From the NCBI GenBank assembly GCA_051530055.1, contig CM121343.1:6634001-6698000 (forward strand): DNA of 64,000 bases. Reading direction: 5' to 3'. Made by a program: the position numbers and the translations under genes. Below the pieces are notes generated by a model, which was not told the DNA's origin, ran no database searches, and saw only the letters and a program-made list of their open reading frames with translations. Positions 11,731 to 23,168 of this stretch are shown piece by piece. Numbering within the stretch: position 1 is the stretch's first letter; each line of letters begins with the position of its first letter. This stretch comes from Neoechinorhynchus agilis. Taxonomy: Eukaryota; Acanthocephala.

Positions 11731-12799
11731 CTAAAAGTAAAAGATATTGGAAGATGAGAATCGGAACAGCAGTTAAAAAATTAAAATACGAGTCGAATAA
11801 TTTTGGAAAATAATCAATGGATTTTTGTTCGTTAAAAGTCTTGCGATATGGCAAATTCGGTTTAGGCGGTTTAGAGAAAACCAAAACCTAATGATCCGCC
11901 TCAAAAGGTAGTTGGAATAATTTTTGTTATTTTATTCCCTCAATACGATGAAATTAAATTGAACGAAGCAGATTTCGTCTGTGAAAAGTTAAATTTTTGT
12001 GCGAAAAAATCGTAACTGTGTAAAAATTAAACATTTAAACTTCTTGGCCGACCTAGCAATAAGGCATAAAGTGCCAAATTTGTTTTTGTATACCTTTTAC
12101 TTTGTTTGAAGATTGAACTATTCCTGTTTGTTTATGGCGTAAAAGTTAATTTTTTTATTAAATCCGATATTTTGCCGAAATATCGGAATTAATAAATTCT
12201 TTTAATTTTTACGTCATAAACAAACATTTTGGGCTTTATCGATGTCCGTATACACTTAAAGTAAATCACCTATTTCGAGTCTCAACATCATTATTTTGTT
12301 CGAAATTAACAGTTTTAGTTCGATCTCCAAATGGGTTACCTTCTAGATTTAAAATTCACCGTGTGACAGAAAACAACGAGCTCGCAATAATAGAGTGGAC
12401 CAATCTGCGGGAGATTCGGGGTAACCGTTTCCTAAAAAAGACGAGTCCAACATTGTCAGGATCAAAATCATCCTCATTAAAAATATCATCACTTTTCTTT
12501 AGAGACGAGCCGTGCACTGCAAGAAACACTTCCGAAATTCGTTCAGACTTCACTTCAATTGGCATTAAAAAACATCGACTGCACCATTGTGTACACTAAC
12601 CAGCATTGAACATTAAATCCACCCAGTTGGAGATATTCGAGGGCATACAACGTCTTCCATACTGTCAAAAACCATATTTTCTCGCTACGAACGAAAACGA
12701 AGATCTCTAAGCGGAAACTTTTCAGCAATGACATCCGATTCGAAAGTTCTATTTGGTTACGGATGACGGTGATGGGTGGTGGTCTAAAGTACCTGGAAC
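11731..12799. other. Intergenic with a MITE
   Basis: AT-rich with no gene recognised; the open frames at 12356-12599 look random. It contains the palindromic element described separately at 12125-12226. Confidence 0.55.
12125..12226. mobile_element. 102-bp palindromic MITE
   Basis: Terminal inverted repeats TGTTTGTTTATGGCGTAAAA (left) and its complement with one change (right, ending 12226). The centre holds GCCGAAATATCGG, close to the CCGAAATATCGG motif recurring elsewhere. No coding capacity. Related smaller palindromes (TTTTTATATGGCGG to its complement) occur in the 227-bp array at 37.4-38.2 kb. Confidence 0.65.
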
Positions 12800-15490
12800 C
12801 TATTTGGAGAAAGTCTTTTTGCGGGTCACACGCACACTTTCTTTAAGCTTTTCCCTATTCGGGGTCGCTACCGACGCCTTTTAGGTCGTCCTCGCCTTCG
12901 AACTGCTGCTATTTCTATGCTTGAGACCATTCGCTCAAGTTCGGATCTTGTCTTTTTAATCGCTCATTTAATCTTGAATGCTTTTCGCAAACCAAGTCGC
13001 CTATTTTGTTCCCATGAGCGGATTCTCACACATATTTATTTTCGATCCTATCCAACTAGGTAACCTCTGTCATCCAGCGGAGCATGCGCATTTCGATCGT
13101 TTGGAGGCGTTTGATTTGCAGCTTCGTGTCGCGTTCCAAGTTTCAGCCCCGTAAAGCGGATCTTATCGCGACTTTGTAAATATGTCCCCCTGAGCGCTAA
13201 TGATACTCGACTGTCGCAAATTACGCCGGTCAGGCTCTTCCATTTCGAATACCCGTTTTGAATTCGAGCCGTTATCTGAACACTCGTATCGCTCGCGGGG
13301 TTTAAAATGGACCCAAGATAGCGAAAGTGATCTTGATGGTTTAGTGCTCCTAAATCACATAAACTGTCTTTTTTTTGCAAATTCTCATGCCATTGTCTTC
13401 GAGCGACTCTCTCCATTTCTCGAGATCTTCGTTGAGGTCTTTCCAGGAAAAACCGCACATAACGATGTCGCCGACGAACATCATGTTCCAAAGGGGTCCT
13501 CTGCTCACGCTACTAATTATCTCGTCGAGTACAAGTACAAACAAGTAGGGAATGAGAGCAGATCCTCGGCGCAAGCCAACATTTACTTGGAAAGCCTCGG
13601 TATCCCCAACAGGCGTTCGGATGCATGTTTAGCTTCCTTCGTACATATCCTTGATTATCCGTTCATACTTTTCTGGACACAGCTTTTTCCTCAAGCACGA
13701 CCTAATCAATCGTCTCGGCACATTATCAAACGCCTTTTTTAGATCCACAAAAACGTAATGGAGCTTCTTTTCCGTTTCGTGGCATTTCTCGAATGGCTGG
13801 TGCATTGCGAAAATAGCCCCTTCCTGAATAGTTATCTCGCGTCTTAATCTCTTATCAATAATTAGTTCGAAAATCTAGGGAGTGTGGCATATTAGTTTGA
13901 TCCTTCGATAATTGGTGCACGATTGGATATCTTTTTTCTGCTTGAAAATCGAGATAAGAATGCGTTTTCTCCACTCGTCCTATCTAAAGAGCTTCTTCAA
14001 AAGTTGGAATCTCTTATCAATAATTAGTTCGAAAATCTAAGGAGTGTGGCACATTAGTTTGATCCTTCGATAATTGGTGCACGATTGGATATCTCCTTTC
14101 TGCTTGAAAATCGAGATAAGAATGCGTTTTCTCCACTCGTCCTATCTAAAGAGCTTCTTCAATAGTTGGATACCTGTATCGCCCAACATTCTCCAAGCTT
14201 CCACTGGAATCTCGTCTGGTCCTGTCCCTCACCATTCTTCATCTTGTACAATGCCAACTTGACTTCTTCACCTGAAATTTCCGTCACCAAACCTTCGTTG
14301 GGAGTTTCCTCTTTCGATGGCTTCTTGCAATTCTCAGTGTTATGAAGCTCACTGAAATATTCTTTCCAATACACTTTGATAATTCCTTCCCTGTTCTTAA
14401 TCAGCCGTACCCTCGTGATGTTTTTGAATTTCTTATTCTTAATCTTCGCGACCTTCAGCATAAAGGACCAACCATTGTTATTGGACCTTTTAGAATAGAA
14501 TACCCAATCCGATTCACTTTTTGAGATCGACACGCCTTTTTTTGCTAGTTTGCTCGCAATTATCCGATATCCTCTACCTTTTCGCTTAATTTTTGGACTG
14601 CCTCATTCCATCTTCGCAGTTCCGTTCCAACAATCATTTGTGTAAACAATGATTTGGACCATATTTTGAGATACGGCATTTTTAAACTTGTTCCCAACGA
14701 TCTGTCTTGAAGTCCCCATCACTTGATTTTCCGTGGCATTGTATATTTTTTTATCTTCTTACGATCTTCATCTGAAAATCAATGCACAAAAGCTTATGGT
14801 CGGTGGCAAATGTTTCTCCTGATATGATCTTTGTGTTTCGGACTTCGCTCCATTTCTCATACGGGTAAAGAATAAAGACAATCTGTGTTTGCCTGTTGCA
14901 AGATGTCGATCTTCTTTATCAAAAAAGGTGTTCGCGATCCTTAGTTTATTCGCAAGCGCGAACTCGATAATTCTTTTACCTTCATCATTTTGTGTCCCGG
15001 TACTACTTTCCCCGTGGACATCTTGTTTTTGCCCCTTGAAGTCGCCACAAACCATGAGTCTATCGTCCTTAACAATTCTTAGGGCTTTATCAGGTCCATT
15101 CCAGAATTCATCTTTCTCTTGTTGAGGACGGCAAACCTAAGGAGCGTAGCAAGAGATAATCGTCAAGCCCTAAGAACCAAGATCCATTCTCATCGCCAAT
15201 ATTCGATCAGTGAATCTCTTAATTTCCAACACTGTATCTTTGTATTTCTCATCTAATACAATGGCCAACCCGTTTCTACCATTACATTATCCACTATAAT
15301 ATAATTTAAACCTTCCCCTAATTCGCGAATCTTCGATCCTCTTCATCGTAGTTCCTGCAAGCATAAAATTGTAATCCGTCTCTTTTTTCATCATGCTCAC
15401 TACTTCCAACGACTTGCCTGTCAACGTCCCCACGTTCAATGTCCCCCCACTCGCACAATAGTTTTTCGCTCATTTGTTCACTTCTTCACA
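12800..15490 (-). mobile_element. Decayed RTE-like LINE (endonuclease plus reverse transcriptase)
   Basis: Read on the minus strand from about 15490. First an APE-type endonuclease (TLNVGTLTGKSLEVVSMMKK, then VCGDFKG and NTFFDKEDRH around 14900-15060). Then reverse transcriptase pieces: RRGSALIPYLFVLVLDEI (about 13520-13574), MMFVGDIVMCGFS in place of the FADD box, and FRYLGSILNPASDT with ITARIQNGYSKWKS. The tail is EMRMLRWMTEV (about 13080) and RRRGRPKRR (about 12880). Frameshifts and stops are frequent and the catalytic FADD-type box reads FVGD, so it is inactive. A 162-bp tandem duplication lies inside it (13849-14172). Confidence 0.85.
13849..14172. repeat. 162-bp tandem duplication inside the LINE relic
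   Basis: The stretch starting CTCTTATCAATAATTAGTTC at 13849 is repeated at 14011 with few changes (AGGG versus AAGG, CATATTAG versus CACATTAG). It arose after insertion, because it duplicates internal LINE sequence. Confidence 0.85.
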
Positions 15491-16401
15491 AATGCCGAGC
15501 AGATCATCTGCGAGTCGCATGAAGGGGACGCCCTAGTCAAATTGTTGTTATTTATTTGGTACTGCTATAAGATGGTTTTGAATTTGAAGCAAGTTTTACG
15601 GCCGGGTACCCTTACTGTCGTCAACCCTCCCCATTTATCCGGGCTTGGGACCGGCATCAGGTTTCCCCAATGGCTGGGTTAAAGTCTTTTTTGCAAGTAA
15701 ATAAAGAAATATATTTTGGGTGGAAATAATCTCAGTCGTAATATATTCCCAATAAATCAAATATGTTATGACCGGGATTATCCCGAAGGATTTTCTATCG
15801 ATGATTAAATAAAGAAATTTCAAATTAATTAGAAAACTCGAACACATTTTTCTCTGGAATGTGGATAAGTCCACAGACAATTTGCAAAAAATGAAATGGG
15901 TAAATCTCATTTATAAGATTGATAAATTTAAATCATGCGACCCAGTGAAATTCATAATTTCCAATTTTCCCGCTAGCGGCATTTTTTGGATAAGTAAGAG
16001 ATCTTAAAAGCTTTAAAGAATATATTTCTAAAGGTTTATTATCTACGGTCACCAATGCATATTTGATGTTTATCGATTGTTTCGTGAGCCACAGCCATAA
16101 CCCAGAGTCCTATCAAAATAACGTCAGAATTAAAGTAATTTTTTCTTTTTATTAAAGGATAAGAAAAATTCGAGGGGATTAAATCGTCGAATCCCCCTCC
16201 TTCCCAAGTAACCTCACGGGGTATCCCGAATCCTGGTGTATAAAAATATGAACAATATCTCATTAAAGTTACGAAAATGTAAGATATTGACTGTGTACCG
16301 ATTTGATTCATAATTGCTTAGTGGCCAATCACTCAATCGAAAAGTCGTTTCATGAATCGTTATAAGATAATATGTAACAAAAGATACATTCTTCTAACGG
16401 A
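15491..16401. other. Intergenic, no gene seen
   Basis: About 900 bases between the LINE 5' end and the PERK stop. Two minus-strand frames (15635-15910, 16039-16311) lack recognisable domains. The PERK reading frame ends in GGTATGTAATC, which contains a good donor (GTATGT), so a further 3' exon of PERK could lie here, but no acceptor plus coding segment was identified. Confidence 0.45.
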
Positions 16402-19227
16402 TTACATACCATTTTCATTATATAACTGATTTGGAAATTCGGCAATAATCATTTCAGCTGATGGCCGCTGCGCCGGTATTTCACTGATGAGGCGTCTGAC
16501 AAATTCCCAGATTGTAGGGGATTTCTGGATAAAATCTTTGATTTGCTTACATTGCAGTTCGCCGTTAGTGAGTGCCATCAGAACCCGTACTCGTTCAGAA
16601 GCGGTAGTCAACGGATAAAAGAGCTCAAATAGCATTACGCCTAAAGCATAGATGTCCACTTTTTCAATTTTATCCAGTTCCGTTGATCCAGTTCGTTGTT
16701 CCGGACTTAAATACAATTCGGTTCCGACTCTTTGAGGTTCGGACTGAGTTTCACAGCTTCTGTTGTACACCAGGCCAAAATCGCTTATTTTCAGATACTT
16801 TTGATCCAGTGAAAACAGGATGTTGTTGGGTTTAATATCTCTGTGGGCAATGTTCATCGAATGAATGTAGGCTAAGCCTGAGACAATTTGAAGGAAATAG
16901 TGGCTTAGGATAGGCAATGGTCTTTTTTCATACGAGTCGTTGTTTTCCAGCCAAATGCTCAATGTTTCACCACAAAGTTCCATTGCTAGATAAAGAAATT
17001 TGTCGTTAAGTTGTGAATCATGGAGTTCGATAAAGCTTTCGATTATTTTATCATGTTCATTGGGAGCCGTTGTATCGAATATGACGTAATTTGTGGATTC
17101 ATCGGATTCTTGATCGTCGAATGTTTGTTCGTTGGACAAATAAGAGGCGTACTCATTCATCTCACAATATTGTTCGTAAAATTCAGCACCCATCAAATCC
17201 GGATCAACATCATTTTGCCAGCCACAAGGAGGTTTTTCCACCCAGGAATGATAGTATCGTACAACATTGTCGTGATGCATGCGAGCGAGCGTTCTCACTT
17301 CGTCCAGTTCAATCGAGCGGGTTAGAGGGACTCGTTTCACGGCGACCTCCCGCTCGTCGATTTTATTTCTTGCATGGAAAACTACTCCAAATCCACCAAC
17401 ACCCAAACACCCCAAATGCTCGTACTCATTGATATACACGGAGCTGAATGGTGGTTTTAACATTCTCACTGTGGATGGAGATAGCTGAACTATTGGTCGA
17501 TTCGCTCGGCGAAGCATATAGAGCGCAATGCAAGTAGCAAAAGCGGTCAATGCGCTCATCGAATAACCGCCCGAAAAACGATTCAACAGTTTTTGTATTA
17601 GTCCTTCGCTTCCACGTATTTTTCGAGAAGATATGTTTGCTCCATCTACATAATAAAATCCAGTTCCCTCCAAGAGTTGGTTCTCATTGCTAGCGGTGCT
17701 GATAGCGGCGCGCCAACCGGTCCATTCCGATGAAGTTATGGCAGGTCGTGAAGAAGCAGACAAAAGAAGAGAGTCCATGGAACCTATGGTTACAGATCCT
17801 TTACCTTCAACAGAAGCTACAACCATCTTCATCAGCAACTGATCTGAAACTTGAATATAATAATCATCTTTAACGCTTCCAAAATAAAAGGACGGTTTGA
17901 GTCTGTTGTCGATTGAGGAATCACGTCTTATTAATGTCGTCGTTGTACTCAATTCCCCATTGCCACCGTCATAAAATCTAACCAATGTATTGTACATTTG
18001 AGTTTGATCGAATAAATCAATCTCAACAAAATGAGCACAATCCCGAACTTCTAAAGCTCCCATTCCGTCGTCGCTACCGAGGAAACCATTTACGCAAGCA
18101 ACTTCTTTACCGGTCAATAGCCATGCACGGACAATCGGCACCATATTTCCAGTATGAATTTTAAGTCATTCTTTAATCAAAAGTAAATTAAGAAAAGAGA
18201 AAATTAATCAAGTCGAATGCAAACATTTTTCTTAAAATCAAGAAGGACAGTTAAACTTTGATCGCTGAGGAGCAAAGCGTTTACAGAAGCAATTTCTTCG
18301 CGATTTAAAACGCAAATTTACAAGGTGGGATTCCACGAAATAAAAAAAATCAAATCCAGTGATTTGTAAAGGATTCTAGCGTCCTTTATCGAGAATAAAG
18401 AATGTTCTACAAAATTGGGGGAAATTGCTACTTGGACGTTTTAAAATATTGTAGATATCTCCCGTAGGCACGGACAAGATGATCATTTCGCCTAATTCCT
18501 TATGGAAATTAACAAATGGGTCATCCGGATAATACCGTCGAAGACGATGAAACTGCTCAGCTGAAATCGAGTCTTCTGCGAGAACATCCCTAATATGGAA
18601 TTTCCATCTCTCCTCTCCGTTTCTAGCACTTACAGCTCTCACGATTCTTGATGTGACTCTAAAAAGTGCCGATGGATGCGACGTTGGTGTAGAGTTTGAA
18701 GCACATTCACTTGCTGAACTGAATAAGACTTGTCCAGTCAAGAGATCAATCCTCAAAGCTTCGATGTTTTTGTTTCCAACAACGATCAAGTCATCGGGTA
18801 ACTGAAAGCTTTTAGTGAATAAAGTATCCGTCATAAAAGGCAAACTCTCCACGGAGTTGTTATGAACCAAAAAAAGGCCGCCTTGTAGTGATGGAATCAA
18901 GTAGATCGGTGTATTCGTTTCGAAATCGAATAATAATGGTTTTGAACTCACATTATGACTGCTGAACATGATGTCTGAAAGGCGTGTGGACCACATTTGA
19001 CTAATCGATAATCTACAATCACTTTGATTAATCGAATCGATAGAGTAGCCATGTAGAGTTCCGTTCAGATCAGCAATCAATAACATTCCTTTTGGAGGAA
19101 CTATAGAAAATTGTGAGTTTTCCAGCTCTGATGGAACTGACGATTGAGCCAACATACTGAACACCCTCTGAAGTGAGACCGTGAGACACAGTAAAGATAA
19201 TAACCACAGAAATGTGATTTTGAACAT
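16402..19227 (-). CDS. EIF2AK3: eIF2-alpha kinase PERK (ER stress kinase), at least two exons
   Basis: Type I ER membrane kinase that senses unfolded protein in the lumen and phosphorylates eIF2-alpha. The first exon (from ATG at 19227 down to about 18440) encodes a signal peptide (MFKITFLWLLSLLCLTVSLQ) and a beta-propeller-like lumenal part (LLIADLNGTLHGYS, GEERWKFHIRD). The large exon (18144-16402, 580 residues from the first in-frame ATG) carries the rest of the lumenal domain (PIVRAWLLTGKEV), a membrane span (about 194-211) and the kinase domain: glycine loop GVGGFG (248-253), VAVK lysine (270), an acidic kinase insert (about 310-375), HRDIKPNN (435-442), DFG (455-457) and SPEQ (480-483). 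All catalytic residues are present. The exon junction is unresolved: no canonical AG acceptor keeps the frame ahead of NMVPIVRAW. The last codons overlap a GTATGT donor, so the 3' end may also be incomplete. Confidence 0.92.
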
Positions 19228-19780
19228 CAATTGAACAAATTATCCGCCGAAATATGAAGAATTGCCGATTGTGCCAAGCTTGAGGAAGGCATTCAAAGTT
19301 ACAACTCTCAGCAAAGTCAACATACCTCCAAATTCCGATTTATGAAGGCAAACCAGCCAATCAATCAATGTCCTACGGAATTGGCGTAGGCAAAACATTC
19401 TTCCCGATCGTAGTTAAAGAAACTTCAATAAACTTCATCGATTACAGCAATTAAAAGAATTCCGCTTATCGTTCTTAAGGATTTTCACGGCAGTTTGGTT
19501 TCGGCGCTCAATCTCGGCTTGAATCGAACTGCTTTGGTAGAGAAACCGTGGACTCAGTCATTGGCTGAACTAAAAAGATACTCGAGAATCCCAGCTCCTT
19601 CGGTCACCTGAAAACGACCAATTTTTAGTCCCGGATTTTAATTAATGAATTAATTTCTAATATTTCACGTCGAACGATTCCTATATTTCCCTAAAGTTTG
19701 TCGTCATTTATAATATTGAGCAATAATCAAGAGAGTCATGTAACTTTTTTCGAAATGAAAGCCCGTTGCCAATGACAAAC
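19228..19780. other. Intergenic upstream of PERK
   Basis: Likely holds the PERK promoter. No TATA box or clear regulatory motif was recognised, and no gene or RNA. Confidence 0.5.
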
Positions 19781-22700
19781 CTTGATAATATCGGAATTAT
19801 GAGACGAAATATCGGAAATAAATTGTTCAATTGAAATCCGGGATCTTATAACTGGAAAAAGGAAGTTCTTGGTTATTTTGAACAACTTATACTCAAGTTC
19901 AGATAACGAACCTTGATAATATCGGAATTATGAGACGAAATATCGGAAATAAATTGTTCAATTGAAATCCCGGATCTTATAACTGGAAAAAGGGAGTTCT
20001 TGGTTATTTTGAACAACTTATACTCAAGTTCAGATAACGAACTTTGATAATATCGGAATTATTGGACGAAATATCGGAAACAAATTGTTCAATTGAAATC
20101 CGGGATCTTATAACTGGAAAAAGGAAGTTCTTGGTTATTTTGAACAACTTATACTCAAGTTCAGATAACGAACCTTGATAATATCGGAATTATGAGACGA
20201 AATATCGGAAATAAATTGTTCAATTGAAATCCGGGATCTTATAACTGGAAAAAGGAAGTTCTTGGTTATTTTGAACAACTTATACTCAAGTTCAGATAAC
20301 GAACCTTGATAATATCGGAATTATGAGACGAAATATCGGAAATAAATTGTTCAATTGAAATCCGAGGTCTTATAACTGCAAAAAGGGAGTTCTTGGTTAT
20401 TTTGAACAACTTATACTCAAGTTCAGATAACGAACCTTGATAATATCGGAATTATGAGACGAAATATCGGAAATAAATTGTTCAATTGAAATCCGGGATC
20501 TTATAACTGGAAAAAGGAAGTTCTTGGTTATTTTGAACAACTTATACTCAAGTTCAGATAACGAACTTTGATAATATCGGAATTATTGGACGAAATATCG
20601 GAAATAAATTGTTCAATTGAAATCCGAGGTCTTATAACTGCAAAAAGGGAGTTCTTGGTTATTTTGAACAACTTATACTCAAGTTCAGATAACGAACCTT
20701 GATAATATCGGAATTATGAGACGAAATATCGGAAATAAATTGTTCAATTGAAATCCGGGATCTTATAACTGGAAAAAGGAAGTTCTTGGTTATTTTGAAC
20801 AACTTATACTCAAGTTCAGATAACGAACTTTGATAATATCGGAATTATTGGACGAAATATCGGAAATAAATTGTTCAGGTGAAATCGGGATCTTATAACT
20901 GGAAAAAGTTCTTGGTTATTTTGAACAACTTATACTCAAGTTCAGATAACGAACCTTGATAATATCGGAATTATGAGACGAAATATCGGAAATAAATTGT
21001 TCAATTGAAATCCGGGATCTTATAATTGGAAAAAGGAAGTTCTTGGTTATTTTGAACAACTTATACTCAAGTGCAGAAAACGAACCTTGATAATATCGGA
21101 ATTATTGGACGAAATATCGGAAACAAATTGTTCAATTGAAATCCGGGATCTTATAACTGGAAAAAGGAAGTTCTTGGTTATTTTGAACAACTTATACTCA
21201 AGTTCAGATAACGAACCTTGATAATATCGGAATTATGAGACGAAATATCGGAAATAAATTGTTCAATTGAAATCCGGGATCTTATAACTGGAAAAAGGAA
21301 GTTCTTGGTTATTTTGAACAACTTATACTCAAGTTCAGATAACGAACTTTGATAATATCGGAATTATGAGACGAAATATCGGAAATAAATTGTTCAATTG
21401 AAATCCGGGATCTTATAACTGGAAAAAGGAAGTTCTTGGTTACTTTGAACAACTTATACTCAAGTTCAGATAACGAACCTTGATAATTTCGGAATTATGA
21501 GACGAAATATCGGAAATAAATTGTTCAATTGAAATCCGGGATCTTATAATTGGAAAAAGGAAGTTCTTGGTTATTTTGAACAACTTATACTCAAGTGCAG
21601 AAAACGAACCTTGATAATATCGGAATTATTGGACGAAATATCGGAAACAAATTGTTCAATTGAAATCCGGGATCTTATAACTGGAAAAAGGAAGTTCTTG
21701 GTTATTTTGAACAACTTATACTCAAGTTCAGATAACGAACCTTGATAATATCGGAATTATGAGACGAAATATCGGAAATAAATTGTTCAATTGAAATCCG
21801 GGATCTTATAACTGGAAAAAGGAAGTTCTTGGTTATTTTGAACAACTTATACTCAAGTTCAGATAACGAACTTTGATAATATCGGAATTATGAGACGAAA
21901 TATCGGAAATAAATTGTTCAATTGAAATCCGGGATCTTATAACTGGAAAAAGGAAGTTCTTGGTTATTTTGAACAACTTATACTCAAGTTCAGAAAACAG
22001 AACCTTGATAATATCGGAATTATTGGACGAAATATCGGAAATAAATTGTTCAATTGAAATCCGGGATCTTATAACTGGAAAAAGGAAGTTCTTGGTTATT
22101 TTGAACAACTTATACTCAAGTTCAGAAAACGAACTTTGATAATATCGGAATTATTGGACGAAATATCGGAAACAAATTGTTCAATTGAAATCCGGGATCT
22201 TATAACTGGAAAAAGGAAGTTCTTGGTTATTTTGAACAACTTATACTCAAGTTCAGATAACGAACCTTGATAATATCGGAATTATGAGACGAAATGTCGG
22301 AAACAAATTGTTCAATTGAAATCCGGGATCTTATAACTGGAAAAAGGAAGTTCTTGGTTATTTTGAACAACTTATACTCAAGTTCAGATAACGAACCTTG
22401 ATAATATCGGAATTATGAGACGAAATATCGGAAATAAATTGTTCAATTGAAATCGGGATCTTATAACTGCAAAAGGAGTTCTTGGTTATTTTGAACAACT
22501 TATACTCAAGTTCAGATAACGAACCTTGATAATATCGGAATTATGAGACGAAATATCGGAAATAAATTTGTTCAATTGAAATCCGGGATCTTATAACTGG
22601 AAAAAGGAAGTTCTTGGTTACTTTGAACAACTTATACTCAAGTTCAGATAACGAACTTTGATAATATCGGAATTATGAGACGAAATATCGGAAACAAATT

Positions 22701-23168
22701 GTTCAATTGAAATCCGGGATCTTATAACTGGAAAAAGGAAGTTCTTGGTTATTTTGAGCAACTTATACTCAAGTTCATAACGAACCTTGATAATATCGGA
22801 ATTATGAGACGAAATATCGGAAATAAATTGTTCAATTGAAATCCGAGGCCTTATAACTGCAAAAAGGGAGTTCTTGGTTATTTTGAACAACTTATACTCA
22901 AGTTCAGATAACGAACCTTGATAATATCGGAATTATGAGACGAAATATCGGAAATAAATTGTTCAATTGAAATCCGGGATCTTATAACTGCAAAAAGGGA
23001 GTTCTTGGTTATTTTGAACAACTTATACTCAAGTTCAGATAACGAACCTTGATAATATCGGAATTATGAGACGAAATATCGGAAATAAATTGTTCAATTG
23101 AAATCCGGGATCTTATAACTGGAAAAAGGGAGTTCTTGGTTATTTTGAACAACTTATACTCAAGTTCA
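19781..23168. repeat. Satellite of 131-bp unit, about 26 copies
   Basis: The distance between successive CTTGATAATATCGGAATTAT landmarks is 131 bp (for example 19782, 19913, 20044). Copies are very similar and differ mainly at a few sites: ATGAGACG versus ATTGGACG, AGATAACG versus AGAAAACG, CCGGGATC versus CCGAGGTC. Each unit contains CGAAATATCGG. The period is not a multiple of three, and the short open frames in it are chance. The array stops mid-unit and passes directly into the next satellite. Confidence 0.97.

Noticed and set aside
16039-16311. Minus-strand frame that could be a further PERK exon
   Set aside because: No acceptor and no similarity to the end of PERK; kept only as a possibility because of the GTATGT donor at the PERK end.
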